Source: an uncultured Clostridia bacterium
GTDB lineage: Bacteria > Bacillota > Clostridia > Christensenellales > UBA1242
Reading direction: 5' to 3'
Length of the DNA stretch: 45,624 bases
Assembly (NCBI GenBank): GCA_944381825.1
Contig: CALWMK010000007.1
Coordinates: 1 to 45,624, forward strand
Of this stretch, positions 1 through 7,131 are shown one piece after another. A program made the position numbers and the translations under genes. Below the pieces are notes generated by a model. It saw nothing but the letters and a program-made list of their open reading frames with translations, was not told the origin of the DNA and did not search any database. Position 1 is the stretch's first letter, and each line of letters starts with the position of its first letter.

Positions 1-53
1 TCAATTTTGATTCTGCGAGTTTTTATTTTGCCCCAGTAAAATGCTTTATTTTA

Positions 54-131
54 CTAGCAAAAACGAGCATAATTTTTCAAAATATCCCCATTCCTTATCC
101 TGCTTCTAATAAATTTATCTATTTCAGTCAT
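54..131 (-). CDS. short ORF, probably a truncated or frameshifted gene
   Basis: A 25-codon frame begins with an ATG overlapping the stop region of the upstream RHH-like gene, as in a translationally coupled operon, and ends at a TAG. Losing one T from the T5 run just before the stop would extend the frame by about ten residues (through ASKIKHFTGAK) to a TAA. This suggests a frameshifted remnant of a small gene. The product is not recognised. It lies at the window edge, so context to the left is missing. Confidence 0.25.
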   Translation of the reverse strand: MTEIDKFIRSRIRNGDILKNYARFC

Positions 132-606
132 CATTTTTATCTTCTTCTATCCCAATTGCCTTTAAATATTCATTTTTTAGTTCCTGCAATCCTTCGGGCA
201 ATCTGTCATACATTCCAGCTTCAACATATCTTGCTTGCAATGTTCTTTCATCATCATGAGCAAGAACCAAATTATATATTCTTGACAATAATTTTTCTAT
301 AAATATTTGTTGAACATTTATCATTTTCAAATCTTGAATATACATATTCTCTTTAACTGATAAGTGATTTTCAAAGTGAGTTATCTTTTCTGATATACTC
401 TCCATTTTTTGATAGTAATCTTTAAAATTTTCATCTTGCAATTCTAAAATATCCAAACCATTTGTAATAACATGAACAAGAAATTCGTTTTTGTTTCTAA
501 AATCAGCCCTGTGCTTTTCAAAACATTTACTTAACCTTTCAATTGTTCCATAATTGTAAATTCTAAGTTTTACTTCCATAAGTTTACTTGTATCAATCTT
601 TTTCAT
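124..606 (-). CDS. RHH-like DNA-binding protein with coiled-coil C-terminus (hypothetical)
   Basis: This is a 160-residue acidic/basic mixed protein. The first ~55 residues (KLRIYNYGTIERL ... NKNEFLVHVITNGLDILE) have the look of a ribbon-helix-helix fold: a short beta strand, then two helices ending in 'FLVHVITNGL'. Similar N-termini occur in accessory proteins of conjugative and mobilizable elements of Firmicutes; that link is from memory of the family style, not a search. Residues ~60-105 are predicted helical or coiled coil. A good Shine-Dalgarno (AAAGGAGAAT) precedes the ATG. The gene lies downstream, in transcription order, of the seven-hairpin array, which makes the array either its leader or its binding target. 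It could equally be an unrelated plasmid-type regulator. No catalytic motif is visible. Confidence 0.6.
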   Translation of the reverse strand: MKKIDTSKLMEVKLRIYNYGTIERLSKCFEKHRADFRNKNEFLVHVITNGLDILELQDENFKDYYQKMESISEKITHFENHLSVKENMYIQDLKMINVQQIFIEKLLSRIYNLVLAHDDERTLQARYVEAGMYDRLPEGLQELKNEYLKAIGIEEDKNDD

Positions 607-653
607 TTTATTCTCCTTTTAATTTTTGTTTGTTTATGTTTTTAGTTTTAATT

Positions 654-673
654 TTACATTTCACACCTCCTTT
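654..673 (-). promoter_or_regulatory. strong Shine-Dalgarno followed by start-stop (ATG TAA)
   Basis: On the minus strand the run AAAAGGAGGTGTGAA is followed by ATG and immediately TAA. An almost perfect ribosome-binding site therefore drives a one-codon minimal ORF, about 50 bases upstream of the true start of the 160-residue gene, which has its own SD. It may be a ribosome-parking or leader element, or the remains of a lost gene start. Confidence 0.4.
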
Positions 674-693
674 TAAAATGAATTTACCATTCT

Positions 694-1100
694 CGCGAGG
701 ACACCATTTGTCCCTGCGGGAAAAGTTTTTAATTTTTCATATATATTTTTACATAGTCGCATTATCACCATTTGATAATGCGGGGAAAAATTTTTATCCT
801 TTCATCTCTATTATTGCATTGTCGCTTGACCACCGTTTGGTCTAACGGAAAAACATTTTCACATTAATCTTACAATTCTCGCAGCACACACATTGTGTGC
901 AGCGAAAAAAGTTTTTTGATTTTTCATTAGAATTTTACTACTGTCGCTGTATCACCATTTGATACAGCGAGAAAATTTTTTTGATTTTTCTAACTTAATT
1001 CTAAAGCTTCCGCTGGCTCATCATTTGAACCAGCGAAAAATATTTTTAAACTTTTTCAACTAATTATAAAAATATCGCGTGTTCACCATTTGAACACGCG
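694..1100. repeat. array of seven 25-nt covarying hairpins, ~65-bp period
   Basis: Seven hairpins lie at 694-718, 758-782, 823-847, 880-904, 945-969, 1011-1035 and 1076-1100. Start-to-start spacing is 64, 65, 57, 65, 66 and 65. Each has two 10-nt arms and a 5-nt loop (CCATT in four of them, otherwise CCGTT, ACATT or TCATT). The arms begin CGC and end GCG, and loop-proximal bases are usually CA/TG. The middle five to seven stem bases differ in every unit but change on both arms: the arms are perfect in units 2, 5 and 7 and carry one or two mismatches elsewhere. Most units are followed by a short purine-rich A run and then a T-run. Conserved loop with covarying stem is the mark of selection for structure. 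No coding frame runs through it. It lies between the R-M operon and the RHH-like gene. Confidence 0.85.
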
Positions 1101-1116
1101 AAAAAAATTTCTCAAC

Positions 1117-1175
1117 AAAATAAAACCCCCAATCATAATGAAGTGCACCTCATAAAGTCTCTAACTTTTGGGGTT
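1117..1175 (-). terminator. structured terminator downstream of the R-M operon
   Basis: Read on the minus strand, AACCCCAA (1175-1168) pairs with TTGGGGGTT (1132-1124), enclosing an imperfect palindrome centred on GTGCAC (1139-1152), and is followed by TTATTTTG. It sits ~45 bp past the stop of the specificity-subunit gene, as expected for an intrinsic terminator. The GTGCAC palindrome next to a CCCCAAAAGTTAG-like string also resembles terminal repeats of some IS3-family elements, so a decayed IS end is an alternative. Confidence 0.5.
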
Positions 1176-1219
1176 CACCACATGATTGATTGAGAGTTTT
1201 ATAATTAAATTATTAATAA

Positions 1220-2311
1220 TTATATCTCACAAATTTGTTTAGTTTTGCTAATTATTTTTTCTTCATACTCCATATCTTCTTTTATTATTAATTTTTTAAT
1301 TGCATTAATATAATTTTCCATATAATTATAATCAGGCTTTTTATCTAAAGTTATCGGAATTCGAATTTCCAAGTCGGGTAATTTGTCAGTAGCATTAGTA
1401 AGATAATCTGCAAAGAAAACCTGTAATTTGTTTATAATACTTACTATAAATAGTCTTTGATTTTCTGTTTTTTCTCCATCTTTAAAAATTAAAGCTTTTA
1501 CCCTAGTTCCTATATGAAAATCTGAATTTTGACATGTTGCATGAAAAACACCTCTATCTGCGAGCGCTATTGTAGATTTATAGTTAAATAGAATTCTATT
1601 TTGTAATCTTTTTATTTTCCTTGTTATACCATTATTGTTACATTGATGACTAACCAATGGAATGTTTCCATCTTCTAGTGTATTTATAATTACATCACGA
1701 CCCGTTTTGATTTCAAATAATTCACTTATTTTAAATAATTTTGTATTTACTGATTGATTTAAGATTTTTAAATCTTTATTATCCATTTTATAATTATCTA
1801 AATTTGTAATTTTATAATATTTTTTTAATTTGTTTTCTTTTTCTTGGTTTAAATTAAATATATATTCTTGTTCTAAATTTTTAATATAAGATTCCATATA
1901 AAGATAATCAGGATTAATACCATCTGATGAGGGTACATATATTTCATATTGCTGTATTTTTTTCCAACTACACATATTGTTATAAGAATATATTAATTTT
2001 AATCTTTTCAAACATGATGTAAAATACAACATTACATTTTTTGAATAATTCCCTTCCAAAGTAAATATTCTTGCATGTGTAACTAACTTATAATCAAAAT
2101 CTCTATAATAGGCACTACCAAACATATCAACTGTTATGGAATTGCCTTTTATTATTTTAGCTTCTATATCAGATTTACCTATGATTCCAAAATTTTTATC
2201 ACCAGAAGAACAAACATAAAAACCCCTATTATTCAAATGTGATTGTTTAATATCAGTATCTCCTGTTTGAGAAATAAATAACTGATTGAGTTTAAATTTC
2301 ACATATTTCAT
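1220..2311 (-). CDS. R-M specificity subunit (HsdS/BcgIB-like)
   Basis: This 363-residue protein contains two tandem target-recognition domains. The first covers about residues 1-135 and begins 'KYVKFKLNQLF'. The second covers about 190-340 and begins 'TKLFKISELFEIKTGRD', with the classic 'GNIPLVSHQCNNNGI' strand. Each is followed by a helical spacer segment. It supplies DNA sequence recognition for the fused nuclease-methylase encoded immediately upstream. The length is close to the 341-residue BcgI B subunit as I recall it. The stop of the methylase gene and this ATG are separated by one base, and a GGAG motif lies inside the upstream gene, so the two are translationally coupled. The recognised DNA sequence cannot be predicted by eye. 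Confidence 0.85.
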   Translation of the reverse strand: MKYVKFKLNQLFISQTGDTDIKQSHLNNRGFYVCSSGDKNFGIIGKSDIEAKIIKGNSITVDMFGSAYYRDFDYKLVTHARIFTLEGNYSKNVMLYFTSCLKRLKLIYSYNNMCSWKKIQQYEIYVPSSDGINPDYLYMESYIKNLEQEYIFNLNQEKENKLKKYYKITNLDNYKMDNKDLKILNQSVNTKLFKISELFEIKTGRDVIINTLEDGNIPLVSHQCNNNGITRKIKRLQNRILFNYKSTIALADRGVFHATCQNSDFHIGTRVKALIFKDGEKTENQRLFIVSIINKLQVFFADYLTNATDKLPDLEIRIPITLDKKPDYNYMENYINAIKKLIIKEDMEYEEKIISKTKQICEI

Positions 2312-2312
2312 A

Positions 2313-4370
2313 TTATTGCTCCTTTAATAGAGTAGATACTTTCCACTCTAAATAATCTGCAACTGTCTTTTTAAAATCTTCTAATTTTGGAGTTGTATCA
2401 ATTTTTTTATGTTGAGAAAAAGTCCAATCGTTACCTTCTAATGAAATTGTGTCTTCTATATATAAACCATTTTCTTTGGTATAATAATTTGTTTTTGGCC
2501 TTTTGCCAAGAACAAGAGCTTCAATTTCTTCATATCTAGCTTTTGCATTGTTTGTATCTCTTAAATTAACTTGTTGACTTGATTTCTTTCTGTTTTGTCT
2601 TGAGTAACCATCTTCTGAAAAATCAATAAATTTAACCAAATCATCTTCTTCATGTGGACGATTGACTTTAAATAAATATATGGCAGTTTGAACTGTTGAC
2701 TTGCCAGAGAAAATGTCTGACATGTGAATTGAAGCACACAATGTATTGTTCTTTAATATTCTTTTTGTATAAGGTAACCCATTACCAGATCCAGAGTTCT
2801 CCTGTATTAAAATACAAGCATACCCTTTTGTCATTTTTGAAAGAGCTTCTTCCACAAAATTAAAACCTTTGCCCGGTGCTGAATATGGTGGATTTAACAA
2901 AAATACTGTAGCAGGAAAATTATTTGACACCTTATCAAATCTATGACCATCTCCATAAATCATATTAGAAGAGCCATCTCCCATTAAAATCATATTTAAT
3001 ATTGCAAGTATGTAAATGTTGCCTAAAATTTCAACTCCTAATAATTGATTATGTTTGATTTTTCTAATTTTATCATTAAGTTTATCAGTGTCTTTAATTT
3101 TTTCTCTTGCATCTTTGATCATAATATCCATTGCTGAGACCAAAAATCCACCGGAACCCATTGCTCTATCCCAAACAAATGAATTCATATCAGTTCTAGC
3201 AAGTTTCGCCATAAGTCTAGTAACATACCTAGGAGTTAATACAACATCATTCGCAATATCGTTTTCTATTGCAACCCAATCGTTTAAAGAGTTTAGGATT
3301 TTACCTGTAAAGTCCAGATGAAGATTGCTTTCAAGACATGGAATAATATCATTATTTACTTGATTAAATAAGCATTTAATTAAACTTTCACCGTTAACTG
3401 GTTTCCATAATACAGGTTTTTCAAAAACAGGATTAAGTAAGCTACATATCATTTTTATTTTATCAGAAGAACAATTTTTCTTATTTAAGAACGCTCTAAT
3501 CCTTTTTGTAATTATTGTTCCATCATTGTCATCATTATCATCATTTCCCTTAAAATCTGCACTGTTTAGGGGAGCTAAATTTTCCGTTTTTAAGCTAGCC
3601 ATTATCAACCCACAAAACAAATATAATTTTTCATTGGTTGATAACGCCGTTTTTAATCTATCACTATCATATAGGCTTTGATGAATAGATTTGATTTTTT
3701 GTTCTAATGTTACTTCTGCTTTTAAAGTCATTTGTTCAATTTCTTTTTCACTTAATGTTAATTTGTCTAATATTTCACAAAGTTTTTCAGAATTTGAATA
3801 TTTTAACAATGATAAATCATCATCAAGTTCTGTAATGTGTTTTGGTAATCTATTATTTTTTGTAGAAATATAGTAAGCCTTACATTGAGCATCTTTAACA
3901 CTTCCGTCTTGATTTAACTCTGTTCCATTTAATCCTATAGCAATAACTTCATCATATCCATTACTATCTAATATTGCATTAGCATAATGAATAGCACCAT
4001 TAACAGCAAAATTTATTATACTTGAATAATTTGCTTCGCCAGCCTTATGCTTAATTTCCCCAGCCTTATTTTTTATATCACTTGAATAATAAGTAACACC
4101 TTCAATTAAACCCTCTTTTGTTAATTTTTCTAATTTCCCTTTTTCACCCTTAGCCTCTATCATTACGGGTATTCTTCTTGCGTGTTTGTTTTCAAATAAA
4201 ATTTGAATATCTGGAAAATTATTTCCACCACCACCAGATTTTGAATTGCTGTCCTTTAAAGCTTTTGTAATTGTAGAGTTAATTTCTTCTGTTTTTCCAT
4301 AGTGGCGAATTTGATAATTATCTAAGATTTTTTTGTAATGTTCTTCAACTTTTTCTTCAATGCTTCTCAT
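2313..4370 (-). CDS. fused PD-(D/E)xK endonuclease / N6-adenine methyltransferase (BcgI A-like)
   Basis: This 685-residue bifunctional subunit carries a PD-(D/E)xK nuclease core at its N-terminus: PD with D54, then IEAK with E72 and K74. The C-terminal half is a HsdM-type methyltransferase with an AdoMet motif I (DRAMGSGGFL, from ~401) and the catalytic NPPY at 493-496. With a separate two-domain S subunit this is the architecture of BcgI-type (type IIB) enzymes rather than classical type I, which needs a separate helicase HsdR; none is present here. BcgI A is about 637 residues as recalled. The enzyme would methylate adenine on host DNA and cut unmodified DNA. The start overlaps the controller stop as TAATG with a GGAG upstream. 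All key residues appear intact. Confidence 0.85.
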   Translation of the reverse strand: MRSIEEKVEEHYKKILDNYQIRHYGKTEEINSTITKALKDSNSKSGGGGNNFPDIQILFENKHARRIPVMIEAKGEKGKLEKLTKEGLIEGVTYYSSDIKNKAGEIKHKAGEANYSSIINFAVNGAIHYANAILDSNGYDEVIAIGLNGTELNQDGSVKDAQCKAYYISTKNNRLPKHITELDDDLSLLKYSNSEKLCEILDKLTLSEKEIEQMTLKAEVTLEQKIKSIHQSLYDSDRLKTALSTNEKLYLFCGLIMASLKTENLAPLNSADFKGNDDNDDNDGTIITKRIRAFLNKKNCSSDKIKMICSLLNPVFEKPVLWKPVNGESLIKCLFNQVNNDIIPCLESNLHLDFTGKILNSLNDWVAIENDIANDVVLTPRYVTRLMAKLARTDMNSFVWDRAMGSGGFLVSAMDIMIKDAREKIKDTDKLNDKIRKIKHNQLLGVEILGNIYILAILNMILMGDGSSNMIYGDGHRFDKVSNNFPATVFLLNPPYSAPGKGFNFVEEALSKMTKGYACILIQENSGSGNGLPYTKRILKNNTLCASIHMSDIFSGKSTVQTAIYLFKVNRPHEEDDLVKFIDFSEDGYSRQNRKKSSQQVNLRDTNNAKARYEEIEALVLGKRPKTNYYTKENGLYIEDTISLEGNDWTFSQHKKIDTTPKLEDFKKTVADYLEWKVSTLLKEQ

Positions 4371-4684
4371 TATAATTCTCCTTTTTTATTCATATCTCTA
4401 ATTTTGTTAATCAGTGTTGGGTTGTTAAGCATTATTTGTTTTATGTCTGATGGTATATCGTTTTTTAATGTAGCTTTATCATAAAACTCATATTTTTGTT
4501 TTTCAGTTAATTGCATGCATTCTGCCATACTTAATAATTTTTCATAATCTTGTGGTGGGCTTACATTTCCATGAACAATATCCCACATATATGCACGAGA
4601 ACAACCATAAGCATCTGCTAGTTTTTGCAAACTAACAGATTTTCTATGACTCTCAATAAATTCCCCAAATTTGCGATTTCTCAT
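4370..4684 (-). CDS. XRE-type HTH controller protein of the R-M operon
   Basis: This 104-residue helix-turn-helix protein reads 'SLQKLADAYGCSRAYMWDIVHGNVSPP' at about residues 17-43. It is first in the R-M operon and its stop overlaps the methylase ATG by one base. Small XRE-like controllers commonly delay restriction relative to methylation in R-M operons. Here both activities sit in one polypeptide, so it more likely autoregulates operon dosage. A near-perfect palindrome (4701-4714) just upstream of the start is a credible operator. The start codon is preceded by AGAAGG. Confidence 0.75.
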   Translation of the reverse strand: MRNRKFGEFIESHRKSVSLQKLADAYGCSRAYMWDIVHGNVSPPQDYEKLLSMAECMQLTEKQKYEFYDKATLKNDIPSDIKQIMLNNPTLINKIRDMNKKGEL

Positions 4685-4700
4685 AATACCTTCTTTGTAA

Positions 4701-4729
4701 GTTTGTTAACTAACTAATTTACAATTATA
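4701..4729 (-). promoter_or_regulatory. promoter and operator palindrome of the R-M operon
   Basis: On the minus strand a TATAAT lies at 4729-4724 and a 14-bp palindrome GTTTGTTAACTAAC (one central-arm mismatch) at 4714-4701, between the -10 and the controller ATG. An autoregulatory HTH protein bound here would block transcription initiation or escape. The -35 is weak (TTGATT at 4755-4750 with a long 20-bp gap). Confidence 0.5.
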
Positions 4730-4734
4730 ATAAC

Positions 4735-4763
4735 AAAAAAAATGCTTAAAATCAAGCATTTTT
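4735..4763 (-). terminator. Rho-independent terminator
   Basis: Arms AAAAATGCTT and AAGCATTTTT enclose a six-base loop, followed by eight T on the minus strand. It ends transcription from the upstream minus-strand gene (4853-5689) just before the R-M promoter begins. Confidence 0.65.
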
Positions 4764-4852
4764 AACTTTTTTATTAAAGTAAACGACGTTTAATGTAAAG
4801 TTTTATAATAATTGCAACAAACCATAATATCTAAAATACTAATAGTTTTTAT

Positions 4853-5689
4853 TTAAAAATTCCTTTTTTTACATTGTTCATTTATCTTTCCAAATTTTTC
4901 AATATGTAGAACAGTTTCTTGAATATAAATATTAACAACTTGAAAATATCTTTTTATTGCATTAAATAATTTTAACTTTAGTGTTTCCAATTTATTAAGT
5001 TTTTCTGTTATTTTTTCGTTTTGTTCCTCTATTTTAGCTACTTTTGTTTGTATTTTATTATCGTCTTGCTTCATGTTATGTGAGTTTAATACTATTCGAA
5101 AATTACTATTTTGTAAAGTATTTACCTCTCCGGCTAATTCTTCAATACTTTCAACTAATATTTGCAATTCTTTTAATTCTCTGATAACTTCTCCATAAAT
5201 TTTTATATGACATAATGTGCACCCAATACATTTATCTTGTAATTCATATATTCCTGTAGTAATTGTCAAAGTATTAATACACTTTCTATAATCTGCATAA
5301 GTAGCGTTTAATTTATCCAATGTTATTGATAATTGATTTGGATCAATTACAAATGTTTTTGAATTAAATAAAAATATTTCTAATGCATTATATGCTTCTT
5401 TAAAATTATCTTTTTCATTAATATATTTTTGTCTTAAATTATCCTCTATTTGAATTGATGTTTGCTTATTTACAGATTTTATTTGTTGTTTATTATTCGC
5501 TTGAATAGTTAGAATTAAAATTATAAAAGAAAAAATTATAGATATAGCAGCTCCAAATACACCACCCCAAAATTCATTTTTTTCTGTTGATTTTAATCCA
5601 TATATAAAAGATATAATTGTTAAAGATAATAAACACATTATTGAAATCAAAATTAATATAATATTTAAAATTCGTTTTGTCTTTTTCAT
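4853..5689 (-). CDS. membrane-anchored coiled-coil protein (hypothetical)
   Basis: This 278-residue protein has two N-terminal membrane segments (about residues 8-30 and 41-63) followed by a long charged, helix-rich cytoplasmic part with heptad character (for example residues 195-245, EEQNEKITEKLNKLETLKLKL). One CxxCxxC cluster (CIGCTLC, around residue 154) is visible but single and unaccompanied, so no iron-sulfur role is claimed. A good SD (AGAGGAAT) precedes the ATG. It lies between the R-M operon and a decayed gene, upstream of the R-M promoter and with its own terminator. A membrane two-helix plus coiled-coil layout occurs among defence-island effectors, but nothing here identifies one. 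Confidence 0.65.
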   Translation of the reverse strand: MKKTKRILNIILILISIMCLLSLTIISFIYGLKSTEKNEFWGGVFGAAISIIFSFIILILTIQANNKQQIKSVNKQTSIQIEDNLRQKYINEKDNFKEAYNALEIFLFNSKTFVIDPNQLSITLDKLNATYADYRKCINTLTITTGIYELQDKCIGCTLCHIKIYGEVIRELKELQILVESIEELAGEVNTLQNSNFRIVLNSHNMKQDDNKIQTKVAKIEEQNEKITEKLNKLETLKLKLFNAIKRYFQVVNIYIQETVLHIEKFGKINEQCKKRNF

Positions 5690-5836
5690 ATTATTCCTCT
5701 ATTAAGTAGTATTTTAAAACACTTATATTAATTTGTCAATTTCCATTTATTTATAATTAATTAATAATTCTATCAGATACTTTTTATCTTTCAGTTCAAT
5801 CTGGATAGTGTTGGTGCCGCCAAAAGTTCTTTTAAA

Positions 5837-5863
5837 CGTACCAAATGTCTTTGGTGCGTTTTT
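5837..5863 (+). terminator. hairpin with T-run upstream of the HExxH pseudogene
   Basis: CGTACCAAA (5837-5845), loop TGTC, TTTGGTGCG (5850-5858), then TTTTT. It has perfect intrinsic-terminator geometry on the plus strand but no plus-strand gene before it in the window. It may attenuate the following gene or be left over from a deleted one. Confidence 0.5.
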
Positions 5864-5880
5864 AAAATTCGGAGAAAAAC

Positions 5881-6682
5881 ATGCTAAATATAAAGTTTAA
5901 GACAGATATAGACATTACAGCAAGATTAATGATTTCAAAAAGTAACATGCCGACTGACTTTGCAAACTATTTATGGGATAAATATAGAATTTCATACATA
6001 CTTTTACAAAGGAATTTAACTGCGAACGAAATTGATAAGAATATAATTCTAGAATTACAACAACAAGAATTTTTCAAAACTCAATGTAATGGGCTTATCA
6101 TAATTTACCAAGGATACAAAATAATTGGATAAAAAATAGAAACAAAATTAATTTGTTTTTAAGTGAAATTTTTAAAAAAGTTTTTATCTTAAATGTGACA
6201 GCAATTATTGCTTCTCCTACATTAAACTGTGGATATAACATAGGAGACAACCAATTCATTTGGGGCATAAGAATGGATTAGCTGATGAAAACTATGATTT
6301 AGTTTATCTTGTTCATGAATCTTTGCATTCTTATTTCAAAAATAGTGAAATAACGCATGCAATTATAGAAAATATAGCCGATTTTGAACTAGCTAAATTA
6401 TTAAATAATTCCGAAAAAAGTTATACTGGTCACGATTAAATAAAAAATTTGCATATTAAAATTTTATCCTTTTGGAATCTTTATTTAAACAAAAAACGCG
6501 AGTATATTGAAAACGAAAATATAATCAATAATATTACTTACAACTTTAATGCTTTTTCTAAATATCATTCTAAAATAAAAAATATGAATATAGATGATTT
6601 TGTTGAGTTTTTGGAACAATTAAATTTAGACAAATTGATAGATTTAAAAAATATTTATACTATAAATATTAAAAATATATAA
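5881..6682 (+). pseudogene. decayed HExxH-motif protein (probable metallopeptidase-like)
   Basis: Three reading frames carry consecutive parts of one protein. Residues 1-83 are open from ATG 5881 (SD GGAGAAA). A second frame from ~6123 reads '...VTAIIASPTLNCGYNIGDNQFIWG'. A third frame from ~6269 reads 'NGLADENYDLVYLVHESLHSYF', and its HESLH is a zinc-peptidase-type HExxH. An in-frame TAA at 6437-6439 then precedes a further open stretch to 6682. At least two frameshifts and one nonsense codon are needed to rebuild an approximately 265-residue protein, so the gene is inactive as sequenced. HExxH followed by an acidic helix (EITHAIIENIADFE) is compatible with small metallopeptidases. The exact family is not recognised. 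Confidence 0.7.
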
Positions 6683-6742
6683 AGATTGTCTAACGCTCCG
6701 CCAGCTGTAGATTACAGACCAAAATTCGAAGGTGTAAAAATA

Positions 6743-6898
6743 TTATGAAAAATTGTCTGTTAAAGGGCTTTTGTTAGACATTCTTATTTTTTTTATTCTT
6801 AGCAAGAATATATACAATAACATATAAATTGAAAACAAAAGAAAAATGCATATTATAAGCAAAACAATACTCCAAGAATAATTGCTAACTCCAAACAT
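6743..6898 (-). CDS. possible 51-residue single-span membrane peptide or gene remnant
   Basis: An ATG-started frame encodes 51 residues with one strongly hydrophobic segment (SIVLLIICIFLLFSIYMLLYIFLL) followed by basic residues. The same frame is open for ~45 codons upstream of this ATG without another start, which suggests the tail of a larger lost gene. The surrounding 6683-7130 region contains no other supported gene. An inverted repeat (GTCTAAC near 6687 and GTTAGAC near 6773) flanks its 3' end. Confidence 0.3.
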   Translation of the reverse strand: MFGVSNYSWSIVLLIICIFLLFSIYMLLYIFLLRIKKIRMSNKSPLTDNFS

Positions 6899-7050
6899 TT
6901 TCCCAAATGATTTTGCATCAAATATTATGCAAGAAAAATATCTTATGTTATAAGCAAATTCCCAACAAGCTTTACTATGATATAATAAACGAATAAAAAT
7001 GCTGTGATTAAAATATATCTTTTTTGTACGAGTTGGCTATTGCATTTATT

Positions 7051-7117
7051 AAAAAAAATGATGCACTTTAAACTTGAATTGTCACTCAATCAAGGCATTT
7101 GATTGCTTTTTAAGTGT
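7051..7117 (-). terminator. terminator after the antiporter gene
   Basis: CAATCAA (7105-7099 read on minus) pairs with TTGATTG (7093-7087) around a five-base loop, nested inside a CACTT..AAGTG outer pairing, with eight T at 7058-7051 on the minus strand. It is about 15-80 bp past the antiporter stop. Confidence 0.5.
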
Positions 7118-7131
7118 GAATAATTATAAAT

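Noticed and set aside
588..845. 85-residue plus-strand open frame
   Set aside because: It spans the hairpin array and the antisense of the RHH-gene leader; hydrophobic low-complexity translation of T-rich DNA with no SD.
694..1100. CRISPR array
   Set aside because: The variable part is the palindromic stem itself and the inter-hairpin sequence is semi-conserved. There are no identical direct repeats with unique spacers and no cas genes in the window.
124..1100. Type III (ToxIN-like) toxin-antitoxin
   Set aside because: The order repeats-then-gene fits, but the repeats are ~65 nt hairpins rather than ~36 nt pseudoknot units and the protein shows no ToxN-type motifs.
694..1100. Tandem short peptides read on the minus strand (for example units giving FFA.SNGD)
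   Set aside because: The palindromic loop forces a similar SNG-like reading in each unit, but most units lack a start codon and SD, and frames are interrupted by stops.
1124..1187. Intact IS3-family end
   Set aside because: The GTGCAC/CCCCAAAAGTTAG-like string is suggestive, but no transposase or second end is present and the element works equally well as a terminator.
4853..5689. Iron-sulfur protein based on CIGCTLC
   Set aside because: It is a single motif in a coiled-coil membrane protein without any other cluster ligands.
5747..5899. Minus-strand frame reading GGTNTIQIELKDKKYLIELL and an apparent tRNA-like 3' end (GTGCCGCCA) on the plus strand
   Set aside because: The frame has no start codon and is short. 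The plus-strand string does not form a full T-arm plus acceptor stem, so neither a gene nor an att site is supported.
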